The notes under the pieces were generated by a model, which was not told where the DNA came from, did not search any database, and saw only the letters and a program-made list of their open reading frames with translations. DNA of 64,000 nt, taken from NCBI RefSeq assembly GCF_900451195.1, contig NZ_UGHR01000001.1:2666001-2730000 (forward strand), written 5' to 3'. The position numbers and the translations under genes were made by a program. Below, piece by piece: positions 1-7,331 of this stretch; positions within the stretch are counted from its first letter, which is position 1; every line of letters starts with the position of its first letter. This stretch comes from Iodobacter fluviatilis. GTDB lineage: Bacteria; Pseudomonadota; Gammaproteobacteria; Burkholderiales; Chitinibacteraceae.

Positions 1-405
1 TTTGCCGATGCAGAAAAGAAAAAGCTGCTGGCAGAACAGCGCCACGACGAGCACCTAAGTTATACGGAAACGCTAATTGCCGACGGCACGCTGGCCCCTA
101 AACACAAAGACACCGTGATTGCGCTGTTGGATTTTGCAAACGGCGAACAAGTGCTGGAATTTGGCGAGGGTGCTGCAAAACAAGCCCTGCCAACGGCGCT
201 GAAAGGTTTTCTCTCCGAGCTGCCCAAGGTGATCGATTTTGGTGAGCACGCCACCAAAGACAAGGCAGGCACAGCGCACAGCAAGACTGTTGAGTTTGCT
301 GAAACCACAACCGATCCAGACCGCTTGAATCTGCACGTAAGGGCTGCTGCGCTTTCCGTAGAAAAAAGCATCCCTTACGAGCAGGCCGTGCGCGCGCTTC
401 TGTAA
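1..405 (+). CDS. Phage head protease or scaffold protein, C-terminal part
   Basis: The reading frame is open from the first base to TAA at 403-405, so 134 residues of a longer protein are visible. The segment is charged and probably helical (FADAEKKKLLAEQRHDEHL near the start) and has no catalytic motif of its own. Its position directly before the major capsid gene is where Mu-like and related myophages place the head maturation protease/scaffold, whose C-terminal half acts inside the prohead. That role is inferred from position and composition only. A gap of 27 bp with a purine-rich AAGGAAT site separates it from the capsid gene. The N-terminus and any active site lie outside the window. Confidence 0.6.
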   Translation, partial: FADAEKKKLLAEQRHDEHLSYTETLIADGTLAPKHKDTVIALLDFANGEQVLEFGEGAAKQALPTALKGFLSELPKVIDFGEHATKDKAGTAHSKTVEFAETTTDPDRLNLHVRAAALSVEKSIPYEQAVRALL

Positions 406-432
406 CCCCGTTATTAATAAGGAATCATCATC

Positions 433-1362
433 ATGGCAGATCGTTTAAAAAGGCTTCGCGTTGTAGACCCCGTGCTCACTAGCTTGGCACGCGGTTATCG
501 CAATGCGCAATTTATTGGCGAAGGGCTGTTCCCCGTCGCTGAAATGGACAAAGAAGCGGGGATTATTCCCTTGTTCGGTAAAGAGGCATTTCGCCTTTGG
601 GATACCGAGCGGGCGATCCGTGCCAAATCCAATGTGATGACGACGGATGATGTTGATGAGCTGGATGTAGTTCTGCGCGAGCATGATCTGTCCTACCCCG
701 TGGATTATCGCGAGCAGGCTGAGGCCATGTTTAACGAAGAAGCCAAAGCTGCCCGCCGCGTGAAAGATGCCATTGATTTGGGGCGTGAAGTTCGAGCGGC
801 CAACCTGGCACAAAACCCCAACACCTATCTGAGCGGGGCCAAGATTGTGTTGTCTGGCTCCAGCCAGTGGAGCAATAACGGCGGTGACCCGATTAAGGCC
901 GTGGAAGACGGCAAAGAGGTTATTCGCCAGCGCACGGGTATGCGCCCGAATACGGCCACAATTGGCGCGGCTGTGTATGCCGCTTTGAAATTTCATACCA
1001 AGCTGGCGGCGGCACTGGGGTCAAACCAGGACAAGCTGATTACGCTTGAGCACCTCAAAGCCTTATGGGGCATTGAGAATATCTATATTGGCGAAGCGCT
1101 GGCAGCCACTCCCTTTGGCGGGCTAGGTGATATCTGGGGCGACAGCGTGTCTCTTGCTTATGTGGCCCAGCCAGGCGAGGGTCAATCCAATGATCATGAT
1201 GTGCCTTCTTTTGGCTATACCCTGCGAAAGAAGGGCATGCCAGAGACCGATAAGTACGATGCAGAAGGCCACAAGGTTGCCTACGTGCGCCACACCGATG
1301 TTTATAAAGTGGTGGTGGTTGGCGCGGATGCGGGCTACTTGATTTCTGACACCAACGGATAA
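433..1362 (+). CDS. Phage major capsid protein
   Basis: This 309-residue protein most likely forms the icosahedral head shell. It resembles the roughly 300-residue major capsid proteins of myophages whose N-terminus reads like AQFIGEGLFPVAEMDKEAG, followed by an alpha/beta body and a hydrophobic C-terminal segment (VYKVVVVGADAGYLI). The start ATG at 433 follows an AAGGAA ribosome site (420-425). It sits between the putative protease/scaffold and a run of small head-completion genes, the usual head-module order. No signal peptide or membrane segment is present. Assignment rests on length, position and family resemblance; the exact capsid family was not tested by structure. Confidence 0.75.
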   Translation: MADRLKRLRVVDPVLTSLARGYRNAQFIGEGLFPVAEMDKEAGIIPLFGKEAFRLWDTERAIRAKSNVMTTDDVDELDVVLREHDLSYPVDYREQAEAMFNEEAKAARRVKDAIDLGREVRAANLAQNPNTYLSGAKIVLSGSSQWSNNGGDPIKAVEDGKEVIRQRTGMRPNTATIGAAVYAALKFHTKLAAALGSNQDKLITLEHLKALWGIENIYIGEALAATPFGGLGDIWGDSVSLAYVAQPGEGQSNDHDVPSFGYTLRKKGMPETDKYDAEGHKVAYVRHTDVYKVVVVGADAGYLISDTNG

Positions 1363-1368
1363 GCCGCC

Positions 1369-1605
1369 ATGAAAAAATACCTTATTCACAGCACCGATCT
1401 TGAGCACGACGGCCAGCGCTATTTTGAAGGCGACACCATCGAGCTGGACGATGCTGAAGCCGCCCGGCTCATTAAATGGCTGAACCCGCTGGAACAGCCG
1501 CTTGAATCATTCAAGCCGTTGGAGCCGCAAGAGCCGATCGAACAGCCGCTCAAGCCGCCGGAAACCCTTGAGTCTGAAGCGCCAACGAAAGGAACTAAAC
1601 GATGA
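1369..1605 (+). CDS. Small phage head-module protein, unknown function
   Basis: The gene encodes 78 residues. The first 45 or so (MKKYLIHSTDLEHDGQRYFE onward) look like a small beta domain similar to those found in short proteins next to capsid genes. The rest is a low-complexity tail made of repeated Leu/Glu/Pro units (EPLEQPL-, LKPPETL-like). It begins 6 bp after the capsid stop and overlaps the next gene by 4 bp (ATGA), so it is translated as part of the head operon. I do not recognise a specific function; head-tail joining or capsid accessory roles are possible from position alone. Confidence 0.6.
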   Translation: MKKYLIHSTDLEHDGQRYFEGDTIELDDAEAARLIKWLNPLEQPLESFKPLEPQEPIEQPLKPPETLESEAPTKGTKR

Positions 1606-1934
1606 AAACGCAAATAGTCATTCTCACCGCCTCTGTCATGGCGGCTACTGATTTAGCAGCCCGTCGCTTTGTTGGCTTTGACGGCAATGTCTGCGCCAGC
1701 GGAGCCAAAGCGCTGGGCGTGATCGATGCAGAAACTGCAGCAGACAGTATGGCCCCTGCCAATGTATTGGGGGTGATTTTGGTAGAGGCAGGTGCAGCGA
1801 TTACTGCAGGCAGCGAAATTCAATCCGATGCGGCGGGCCGTGCCATTGTCAAAACCACCGGCGCAGGCAATGGTTTTGCATTGGATGCGGCTACGGCAGC
1901 GGGTGATCTCATCAGGATTGTTCGGGGAATCTGA
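1602..1934 (+). CDS. Capsid decoration/stabilising protein, DUF2190-like
   Basis: The product has 110 residues rich in Ala and Gly, with the pattern of DUF2190 phage proteins: an early hydrophobic strand (QIVILTASVMAATDLAARR), a statement of beta segments around GVIDAETAADSMAPANVLGV and a C-terminal AGDLIRIVRGI. Known members are small head proteins thought to decorate or stabilise the capsid. It overlaps both neighbours (ATGA at 1602, TGATG at 1932-1936), which ties its expression to theirs. The domain name is inferred by eye and the role follows from family and position. Confidence 0.65.
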   Translation: MKTQIVILTASVMAATDLAARRFVGFDGNVCASGAKALGVIDAETAADSMAPANVLGVILVEAGAAITAGSEIQSDAAGRAIVKTTGAGNGFALDAATAAGDLIRIVRGI

Positions 1935-2395
1935 TGCGCTATTGCACCCTGGCTGACCTGCAGCTGGCCATTCCTCTGCAAACGCTGATTGCGCTAAGCA
2001 ATGATGCGCAGCCAGATCTCAGCTACGGTGGCACGGTTACGCCGCCGCAGCTGATGATGGAAGTGATTGAGGATAAGGTGCGGCAAGCTGAAGAGGTAGT
2101 GGACTCGCACCTGCGTGGCCGTTACACGCTGCCGCTGCTGCCCGTGCCTACCGTGATTAAAGACCTCACCATCAAGCTGGCCCGCCATGAGTTGTATGCC
2201 CGGCGGCCTGAGGGCGGCGATTTACCCGATGCCGTAGTGCGTACTTATAAAGCGTCAATGCACATGCTGGAGCAGATCCGGGACGGCAAGCTCACCATAG
2301 GCATTCCAACGGGTGAAGCCGCACCTGAATCTGGTGAAATGAAAGTGCGTACATCAGAGCGCCGGTTTAATAAAAAACTACTGGATAGCTACTAA
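1934..2395 (+). CDS. Mu gp36-like head-tail connector protein (DUF1320)
   Basis: The 153-residue protein opens with MRYCTLADLQLAIPLQTLIAL, the typical start of DUF1320 proteins, and contains a helical region with HLRGRYTLPLLPVPTVIKDL followed by LARHELYARRPEG, both characteristic of the family. Mu gp36 belongs to this group and is thought to act at the head-tail junction. The gene overlaps the preceding stop by one base (TGATG) and is followed by TAATG at its own end, so translation is coupled. The C-terminal 30 residues are charged and probably flexible. Confidence 0.8.
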   Translation: MRYCTLADLQLAIPLQTLIALSNDAQPDLSYGGTVTPPQLMMEVIEDKVRQAEEVVDSHLRGRYTLPLLPVPTVIKDLTIKLARHELYARRPEGGDLPDAVVRTYKASMHMLEQIRDGKLTIGIPTGEAAPESGEMKVRTSERRFNKKLLDSY

Positions 2396-2859
2396 TGGCC
2401 AGCACCGTAGAGATTCTGGATGCCGTGGTGCAGCGCCTGCATTTGAAATTGCCGCAGCTGGCCGTAGAGTATTTCCCAGAAAACGCTAAAAACTACACCT
2501 TGAACCATTCACTGGGCGCATTGCTGGTGAGTTATTTAGGTAGCCAGTTTGATGACACGACAGACACGGGGTTTATTGCACAGCCTCGCGCTATCAAAAT
2601 CTCCATCACGGTGGTGGTGCGACAGCTCAACGGCCGGGGCGGCGCAATTGAAGTGCTGGACCTGGCCCGCCGTGCAATCGTGGGTTTTAGACCTCCCGAC
2701 TGCAAAAAGATACGTGCGGTCAGTGAAAAATTTTTAGGCCAAGCCAGCGGTTTATGGCAGTACGCATTAGATATATCTACTAGCGGCATGCTGGTGGAAG
2801 ACACAGAAGTAGCAAACGAGCACCCGCTCACTGTTGTGAATTACGAGGAGGCACCATGA
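2395..2859 (+). CDS. Mu gp37-like protein (DUF1834), head-tail joining
   Basis: This 154-residue protein matches the DUF1834/gp37 pattern: an N-terminal helix (STVEILDAVVQRLHLKLPQ), a central strand pair with IKISITVVVRQLNGRGGAIEVLDLARRAI, and a C-terminal beta segment ending in HPLTVVNYEEAP. Mu gp37 is a tail terminator-like or joining protein. It lies immediately after the gp36-like gene, the order seen in Mu, and overlaps the next gene by 4 bp (ATGA). The role is inferred from family and order. Confidence 0.75.
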   Translation: MASTVEILDAVVQRLHLKLPQLAVEYFPENAKNYTLNHSLGALLVSYLGSQFDDTTDTGFIAQPRAIKISITVVVRQLNGRGGAIEVLDLARRAIVGFRPPDCKKIRAVSEKFLGQASGLWQYALDISTSGMLVEDTEVANEHPLTVVNYEEAP

Positions 2860-3065
2860 AGTATTTATATAAAGGCCCAAGCTCTGGTGTCACCTTGCGT
2901 GATGGCGAGGCTGAAACTGAAATCATGTTTCATGACGGCGCAGAAGTGGATCTGCCCGCAAAGCATGAATATACCCAAACCCTGCTGGCGCTGGGCCACC
3001 TCACTGTCGTGATTGAAAAACCGGCCAAGGCCAGCAAGACCGCCGCTGCTGCAGAAGGAGTTTAA
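2856..3065 (+). CDS. Small phage protein at the Mu gp38 position (DUF2635-like)
   Basis: The gene encodes 69 residues: a beta-rich first half (MKYLYKGPSSGVTLRDGEAE, then a short strand region EVDLPAKHEY) and an Ala/Lys-rich tail. Mu has a comparably small protein, gp38, between gp37 and the sheath, and DUF2635 proteins occupy the same slot. The match is by size and position more than sequence. It overlaps the gp37-like gene and ends 2 bp before the sheath ATG; its last codons carry the AAGGAG ribosome site used by the sheath gene. Confidence 0.6.
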   Translation: MKYLYKGPSSGVTLRDGEAETEIMFHDGAEVDLPAKHEYTQTLLALGHLTVVIEKPAKASKTAAAAEGV

Positions 3066-3067
3066 TC

Positions 3068-4501
3068 ATGCCTGCAAACTATTTACACGGTGTAGAAACC
3101 CTTGAATTAGAGCGAGGTCCGCGCCCAGTAAAAACCGTCAAAAGCGCAGTGATTGGGCTGATCGGCACCGCGCCCATTGGGCCGGTCAATGCCACTACCT
3201 TAAGCCGGTCAGAAACAGACGGCGCGGTATTTGGGCCTCAACTACCAGGGTTTACTATCCCACAGGCGCTGGATGGCATTTACGATTTTGGCGCTGGCAC
3301 AGTGCTGATCATTAACGTGCTCGACCCTGCAGTACATAAAACCAATATTGCGGCCGAATCGGTTGCACTGGATGTCAGCACCGGCAGCGGTAAAACCAGC
3401 AAGCCTGCTTTATTAAATGCCACGGTTAAAAGCGGGGATAACGTCACCACTTATGTGGCGGGCACTGATTACTCAATTGATCTGGTCTGCGGGGTGATTA
3501 CCCGGATTAAAACCGGCGCAATCCCTGCATCACCGCCACCGCTCAAAGTGACGTATGACTACGCCGACCCGACCAAGGTCACGTCTGCAGACATCATTGG
3601 CGCAGTAAACGCCGCAGGCCAGCGTATTGGAATGAAAGCGCTTAAAGATACCTATAACCTGTTTGGCTTCTTTGCCAAAATCCTGATCGCTCCGGCTTTC
3701 TGCACGCAAAACTCAGTGTCAGCTGAGCTGAGCGCGATGGCGGATCAGCTGGATGCGCTTACCTATATTGACGCGCCGATTGGCACCACGTTTGCTCAGG
3801 CTCTCGCGGGCCGTGGCCCAGCCGGTACGATTAACTTTAATACTTCCAGCGATCGCGTGCGGCTTTGCTATCCGCATGTGAAGGTCTACGACCCGGTACT
3901 GCAGGCCGAACGGCTGGAGCCATTGTCGGTACGCGCTGCTGGCCTGCGGGCCAAAGTCGATCTCGACAAGGGGTTTTGGTGGTCCAGCTCTAATCAGGAG
4001 CTGCTGGGCATTACCGGCGTAGAGCGTCAGCTTTCCGCCATGATTGACGACCCCAGCTCTGAAGTGAATATGCTCAATGAAGTGGGCATTACCACGGTAT
4101 TTAATAGCTACGGCACTGGAATGCGTTTGTGGGGCAATCGCACGGCTGCATTTCCTACCGTGACGCATATGCGTAATTTTGAAAACGTGCGGCGTACTGG
4201 CGATATGCTGAACGAAAGCATGCGCTACTTCAGCTTGCAATATACGGATATGCCGCTGAATCAAGCACTCATCGATAGCCTGGTTGAATCAGCAAATGGC
4301 TATGGCCGCAAGCTGATCGGCGATGGGGCACTACTGGGTTTTAATGCCTGGTTTGATCCAGCACGTAACCCGCAGACGGAACTGGCTGCTGGGCATTTAC
4401 TCATCAGCTACAAATACACCCCACCGCCACCGATGGAGCGATTAACCTTTGAAACCGAGATCACATCGGAATACCTGCTCACATTAAAGGGGGCTAAATA
4501 A
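3068..4501 (+). CDS. Phage contractile tail sheath protein
   Basis: The 477-residue product is a tail sheath subunit, which polymerises around the tail tube and contracts during injection. Supporting features are the N-terminal GVETLELERGPRPVKTVKSA followed by VIGLIGTAPIGP, the central inserted domain (about residues 100-180), and the conserved C-terminal core with YPHVKVYDP, the AAGLRAKVDLDKGFWWSSSN segment, GIERQ-like and GTGMRLWGNRTA motifs, and a terminal YTPPPPMERLTFETEIT strand that would exchange between subunits. An AAGGAG ribosome site lies 8 bp upstream. The stop overlaps the tube gene start (TAATG), the usual sheath-tube pairing. Confidence 0.95.
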   Translation: MPANYLHGVETLELERGPRPVKTVKSAVIGLIGTAPIGPVNATTLSRSETDGAVFGPQLPGFTIPQALDGIYDFGAGTVLIINVLDPAVHKTNIAAESVALDVSTGSGKTSKPALLNATVKSGDNVTTYVAGTDYSIDLVCGVITRIKTGAIPASPPPLKVTYDYADPTKVTSADIIGAVNAAGQRIGMKALKDTYNLFGFFAKILIAPAFCTQNSVSAELSAMADQLDALTYIDAPIGTTFAQALAGRGPAGTINFNTSSDRVRLCYPHVKVYDPVLQAERLEPLSVRAAGLRAKVDLDKGFWWSSSNQELLGITGVERQLSAMIDDPSSEVNMLNEVGITTVFNSYGTGMRLWGNRTAAFPTVTHMRNFENVRRTGDMLNESMRYFSLQYTDMPLNQALIDSLVESANGYGRKLIGDGALLGFNAWFDPARNPQTELAAGHLLISYKYTPPPPMERLTFETEITSEYLLTLKGAK

Positions 4502-5022
4502 TGGCTAGGATCGAAATCAACCGCATTACCAACGCTAATATCTATGTGAATGGCAATTCACTGCTAGGTAAAGCGGAGGAAATTAAGTTGCCGGATGTGA
4601 CAGCAATCATGCAAGAGCATAAGGCGCTGGGAATGGTGGGCAAAATCGAGCTGCCCGCTGGGTTTGAAAAATTAGAGGGTGAGATTAAATGGAACTCGCT
4701 CTACAAAGATGTGGCCAAGATCATGGCCAACCCTTTTAAAACCGTGCAGCTGCAGTGCCGCTCTAACGTCGAAACCTACAACAGCCAAGGCCGAGTGCAG
4801 CAAGTTGCTCTGGTCACGTTCCTCACGGTCAATTTTAAAAAAAATCCGCTGGGCACGTTTAAGCAGCACGACAACGCAGAATTCCCCGCCAGTTTTTCAG
4901 CGACGTATATCAAGCAGGTGATGGATGGCGAGGAGATCCTGGAGCTGGATTACATGGCTAACATCTTCCGTGTGAATGGGGAGGATATGCTGGACGAGTA
5001 CCGGCAGAATATTGGGGGCTAG
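4501..5022 (+). CDS. Phage major tail tube protein (P2 FII-like)
   Basis: The 173-residue protein forms the inner tube of the contractile tail. It follows the sheath gene with a one-base overlap and has the P2 FII family features: INRITNANIYVNGNSLLGKAEEIKLP at the start, KALGMVGKIELPAGFEKLEGEIKW in the middle, and the late DYMANIFRVNGEDMLDEYRQNIGG. It is close to the 172 residues of P2 FII. It is the last gene before the opposite-strand cargo region; a hairpin terminator follows 20 bp downstream. Confidence 0.95.
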   Translation: MARIEINRITNANIYVNGNSLLGKAEEIKLPDVTAIMQEHKALGMVGKIELPAGFEKLEGEIKWNSLYKDVAKIMANPFKTVQLQCRSNVETYNSQGRVQQVALVTFLTVNFKKNPLGTFKQHDNAEFPASFSATYIKQVMDGEEILELDYMANIFRVNGEDMLDEYRQNIGG

Positions 5023-5042
5023 TCCTGCAAGGCGTCAGATAT

Positions 5043-5085
5043 AAAGCCCAGCCAGAGATGGCTGGGCTTTTATTATTTTTTTAGT
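5043..5085. terminator. Rho-independent terminator after the tail tube gene
   Basis: An 11-bp perfect stem (AAAGCCCAGCC 5043-5053 with GGCTGGGCTTT 5060-5070) encloses a 6-base loop and is followed by TTATTATTTTTTT on the plus strand. It can stop transcription of the head-sheath-tube block. Because the last codons of the minus-strand gene 5073-5942 overlap the T-rich side, it may also serve that gene. A strong terminator inside a tail operon is unusual and implies that the genes after 7862 need their own promoter or antitermination. Confidence 0.85.
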
Positions 5086-5942
5086 CGTGCCATTTTGCAA
5101 AGTAAATTAAATGCTTTCTCGAAAGGTGAGTTTACAACCAAATTTCTTTCTATATTTTCAGGAGGCATACTATTTAAAGCCACCCCAGAGCGGTTTTTCC
5201 CAGCAAAAAACAATGTACCAAGCACATGAAACGTCCTCGTTTCACAGTTTCCCTCTACATCATTCATCACTGATTGTGGAGCGCCAATAATATTACTTTC
5301 AGGTAAATTAGCCACAATGTATGAGTGAAATCCGACCCCCGAATAATGTTCTTTGTCATAAAAAAAACCGTTAGTTTTGACATATATTTCTTTACCGCTA
5401 CTTTGAACCTTTTGCCAAACATCATCGGATGAGCCAATAACATGCTCATCCGATGGAGAAGTACTTATTGAACCATCAGAGTTGATTTGAAATCTAAGAG
5501 TTTGAGTCACACCTTTTTCTGATGTTCCCGCCAAAGTTGAAACTTGGCTCCCTGAAAGGTTTTCTCCATTTTTTCCAAAAAAAGACTGTGCTTCTTCTGG
5601 TTGGAGCGCGGCCAGAAGCGTTGTAACCGTGGCCAAATAATTACCAGGGGGTAGTGGAGTTTTATTTTTCAAAAAAGGGCCAAATTCAGCGGTCTGATTC
5701 GTAGATACTACTGATTCATTTTGCCCGAAATAGCCATTCCCTCCCTGATTAACAGGGCTAACTAAAGCAGCAACCAATCTTGTTTTTCTTGGTAAGTTAC
5801 TTTTTAATCTAAGCGTTAGTTTCTGACTATTACCAATTACGTTCAAATCTAGCATGACTTCAGATGCGACGGCATGTGAAGAAATAATATAGATAAATGT
5901 AAGCACAAAAAAAAATTTCACTTTTAACTCCTCCAAATCCAT
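5073..5942 (-). CDS. Secreted protein of unknown function, weakly surface-adhesin-E-like C-terminus
   Basis: The 289-residue product starts with a hydrophobic export signal (KFFFVLTFIYIISSHAVA, cleavage likely after SHAVAS). The mature part is mostly beta: a domain with LTLRLKSNLPRKTRLVAALV and a second with WQKVQSSGKEIYVKTNGFFY. The last third, with VEGNCETRTFHVLGTLFFAG and a paired Cys near the end (NLLCKMARL), resembles surface-adhesin protein E-type domains; this is a weak by-eye match. Codon use is AT-richer than the phage genes around it and the strand is opposite, so it is cargo rather than a virion gene. Alternative starts lie at residues 7-9. Function unknown. Confidence 0.75.
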   Translation of the reverse strand: MDLEELKVKFFFVLTFIYIISSHAVASEVMLDLNVIGNSQKLTLRLKSNLPRKTRLVAALVSPVNQGGNGYFGQNESVVSTNQTAEFGPFLKNKTPLPPGNYLATVTTLLAALQPEEAQSFFGKNGENLSGSQVSTLAGTSEKGVTQTLRFQINSDGSISTSPSDEHVIGSSDDVWQKVQSSGKEIYVKTNGFFYDKEHYSGVGFHSYIVANLPESNIIGAPQSVMNDVEGNCETRTFHVLGTLFFAGKNRSGVALNSMPPENIERNLVVNSPFEKAFNLLCKMARLKK

Positions 5943-5959
5943 AAACCCTAGGGTTAGCT

Positions 5960-5993
5960 CGGTAGGTTGAGCTAAAGCTCTATCAGCCCAACC
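5960..5993. repeat. Cargo repeat copy 1 (CGGTAGGTTGRGC family)
   Basis: The segment starts CGGTAGGTTGAGC and continues with TAAAGCTCTATCAGCCCAACC. It is nearly the same as 7332-7364, and its first 13 bases recur exactly at 6656-6668. The ends are imperfect inverted repeats (GGTTGAGCT against AGCCCAACC). All three copies lie just 3' of a minus-strand cargo gene, where an integron cassette would keep its attC, so the repeat is probably part of cassette recombination sites rather than an independent element. Confidence 0.6.
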
Positions 5994-6016
5994 AAAGGAG
6001 CAAGGTTGAGCACCAA

Positions 6017-6023
6017 GTTAGGC
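6017..6023 (-). other. Candidate attC R'' half-site of the 6039-6536 cassette
   Basis: On the minus strand this reads GCCTAAC, matching the attC R'' consensus RYYYAAC, and is followed by TTGGTGCTCAACCT. It is the exact complement of the TTAGGC that begins the same putative cassette at 6566-6561, as expected if both came from one circular cassette. I could not find a convincing matching R' box further on before 5942, so the downstream end of this attC is degenerate or rearranged. Confidence 0.5.
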
Positions 6024-6038
6024 GGTTGCAATAGATGG

Positions 6039-6536
6039 TTAATACTTCCATGTGCAATAACCTGGAAAAGATTGCAGCTCTTCAATTGCATTGGGATTTC
6101 CTTCTAATGCTTGTTTTGCAAGCTTCCCACATTTCGAATTTGGTTTTTTCGTATAGTGTTGCGCTACATTGTCGGAGCAAGCACTGCATAACCCCATGTC
6201 ATTGAATTTCTGCTTTGAATACCCGTAGCTTTTCCCAGCATCAGACCGGTTGTCTATACCGAGAGCTTCTTTGATTGCATCGACTTCAGATTTCTTTACA
6301 AAACCGCTGTCAATTGAACTTCTAATTCTATTTGCATTGCCTTTACACAAATTACTTACAATATCCTCGTGATACCTGTTGTAGTAACCATCAGGTAATC
6401 CGGCCAATTTAGCCAACTCTTCCATTTTCTCATGATAGTTTTCGTTCCCATGCTTAACATCATTACATTTAACCCCCGCATTTGCAGGAAATGGAAAAAA
6501 CCCAAATAACAGGACAAAGAATAGAATTCTCTTCAT
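6039..6536 (-). CDS. Secreted cysteine-containing protein of unknown function (probable integron cassette gene)
   Basis: The gene encodes 165 residues with a clear signal peptide (MKRILFFVLLFGFFPFPANA, then GVKC). The mature part is helical and charged and has seven Cys (VKC, NLC, GLCSAC, SKC, GYC), suggesting disulfides in the periplasm or outside the cell. It has no family I recognise. Its start lies about 25 bp from the attC cleavage point at 6566/6567 with an AAGGAG ribosome site in between, the compact layout of an integron cassette. Low GC and opposite strand set it apart from the phage genes. Confidence 0.75.
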   Translation of the reverse strand: MKRILFFVLLFGFFPFPANAGVKCNDVKHGNENYHEKMEELAKLAGLPDGYYNRYHEDIVSNLCKGNANRIRSSIDSGFVKKSEVDAIKEALGIDNRSDAGKSYGYSKQKFNDMGLCSACSDNVAQHYTKKPNSKCGKLAKQALEGNPNAIEELQSFPGYCTWKY

Positions 6537-6560
6537 TGCAACTCCTTAGTTTCAAAAGCG

Positions 6561-6618
6561 GCCTAACGTTTGAACTCACCGGCGGCCGAAGGCCATCCGG
6601 TAAAACGAATAGTTAGGT
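6561..6618 (-). other. Integron attC recombination site
   Basis: Read on the minus strand, this 58-bp element has R'' ACCTAAC (6618-6612) and R' GTTAGGC (6567-6561), fitting RYYYAAC and GTTRRRY. Between them is an imperfect palindrome: CGTTT with AAACG, ACCGG with CCGGT and GGCC with GGCC around a TTC tip. The flanks TATTCGTTTTACC and GAGTTCAAACGTTAG are very close to those of classic 59-base elements such as the aadA type as I remember it. Folded single-stranded attC sites are the substrate of integron integrases. No intI gene is in the window. Confidence 0.85.
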
Positions 6619-6655
6619 ACTTATTGGGGGCCGATAGGATTGCCTCGTGCCCGCT

Positions 6656-6668
6656 CGGTAGGTTGAGC
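6656..6668. repeat. Cargo repeat copy 2 (CGGTAGGTTGAGC)
   Basis: These 13 bases are identical to 5960-5972 and differ by one base from 7332-7344. On the minus strand they follow ATCTAACCCTGT at the stop codon of the glycosylase gene, giving ATCTAAC-CCT-GTGCTCAACCT. The 6039-6536 cassette has GCCTAAC-TTG-GTGCTCAACCT at its own 3' end. The shared layout suggests a second attC arm family within this small array. Confidence 0.55.
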
Positions 6669-6674
6669 ACAGGG

Positions 6675-7280
6675 TTAGATGACACTATTCATGCCCTCAA
6701 TAAATTGTGATTTTCCACCGTTTGACGGATGTCTAATGTAGCTGAACGATTGCTCTGGAAATACTTGCTTAAGTGCTGCTACACCTTTATGCCCGATACC
6801 TGCGACAAATTCAGGTTTGTAAATATGATGAAGCTCGCTGAGTATTTCAGCGCCAAATGTTACTTCCTCATCAGTGGGCGCTCTATTCCCATCGATTTTG
6901 CCTTTGTCATGCGGATGAAATGGAAATGAATTCCAGAACAATGGCGTCGTTTCTTTTTCAGACAAATAATTCCATACGATTGTGGCGGTGCTTTCAGTCT
7001 CGATACGCGGCAACTGAATTTTATCTTTTAGGGCTACTAACAATGGATGTGGTATTTCCTGAAATGCTCTACCGCTGGTAAATGGAATGCCGGTAATACG
7101 ACAACCTCTATGGCCCGGTGCTTCACCCACCAGCAAGATTCTCTTGCCCCCTTGATTCATCATGTACTCAAAGTAATGACGAAGATTATTGACGGCATAT
7201 GTCTCAAGGTATGGATTCGCAACCGTATCCGAGTGTGGGTATTCCGCTAGTTTTTCGAGCAATTTTTCTATGAGCGTCAT
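6675..7280 (-). CDS. Uracil-DNA glycosylase superfamily protein (probable integron cassette gene)
   Basis: The 201-residue protein has the two UDG signatures: an N-terminal motif A-like segment RILLVGEAPGHRGCRITGIP with FTSGRAF, and a C-terminal motif with SYIRHPSNGGKSQF. The family removes uracil or related damaged bases from DNA. The GEAPG form is that of the Fe-S or thermostable-type UDGs, but the four Cys of an Fe-S cluster are not present. The stop codon lies in ATCTAAC, a perfect attC R'' box (6680-6674), and the complementary GTTAGAT lies just upstream of the start (7303-7297). It could repair phage or host DNA or counter uracil-based defence; this is speculation. Confidence 0.85.
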   Translation of the reverse strand: MTLIEKLLEKLAEYPHSDTVANPYLETYAVNNLRHYFEYMMNQGGKRILLVGEAPGHRGCRITGIPFTSGRAFQEIPHPLLVALKDKIQLPRIETESTATIVWNYLSEKETTPLFWNSFPFHPHDKGKIDGNRAPTDEEVTFGAEILSELHHIYKPEFVAGIGHKGVAALKQVFPEQSFSYIRHPSNGGKSQFIEGMNSVI

Positions 7281-7296
7281 TGATATTGGCCGTGTT

Positions 7297-7303
7297 ATCT
7301 AAC
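7297..7303 (-). other. Cassette 5' boundary (attC R' box) of the glycosylase gene
   Basis: The minus strand reads GTTAGAT here, a GTTRRRY box, 17 bp before the glycosylase ATG. It is the exact complement of ATCTAAC at 6680-6674, which overlaps the stop codon of the same gene. A cassette excised as a circle carries exactly such a complementary pair, so the two half-sites together define an inserted unit of roughly 0.74 kb ending at 6567. The attC of the preceding unit, expected at 7304-7430, is not well preserved. Confidence 0.5.
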
Positions 7304-7331
7304 AATATGTAGACACCCTAAAATGGCAGCA

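Noticed and set aside
445..996. Long minus-strand frame opposite the capsid gene
   Set aside because: It mirrors the coding strand of a well-supported capsid gene and has no ribosome site; similar mirrors occur opposite sheath, glpR and guaB.
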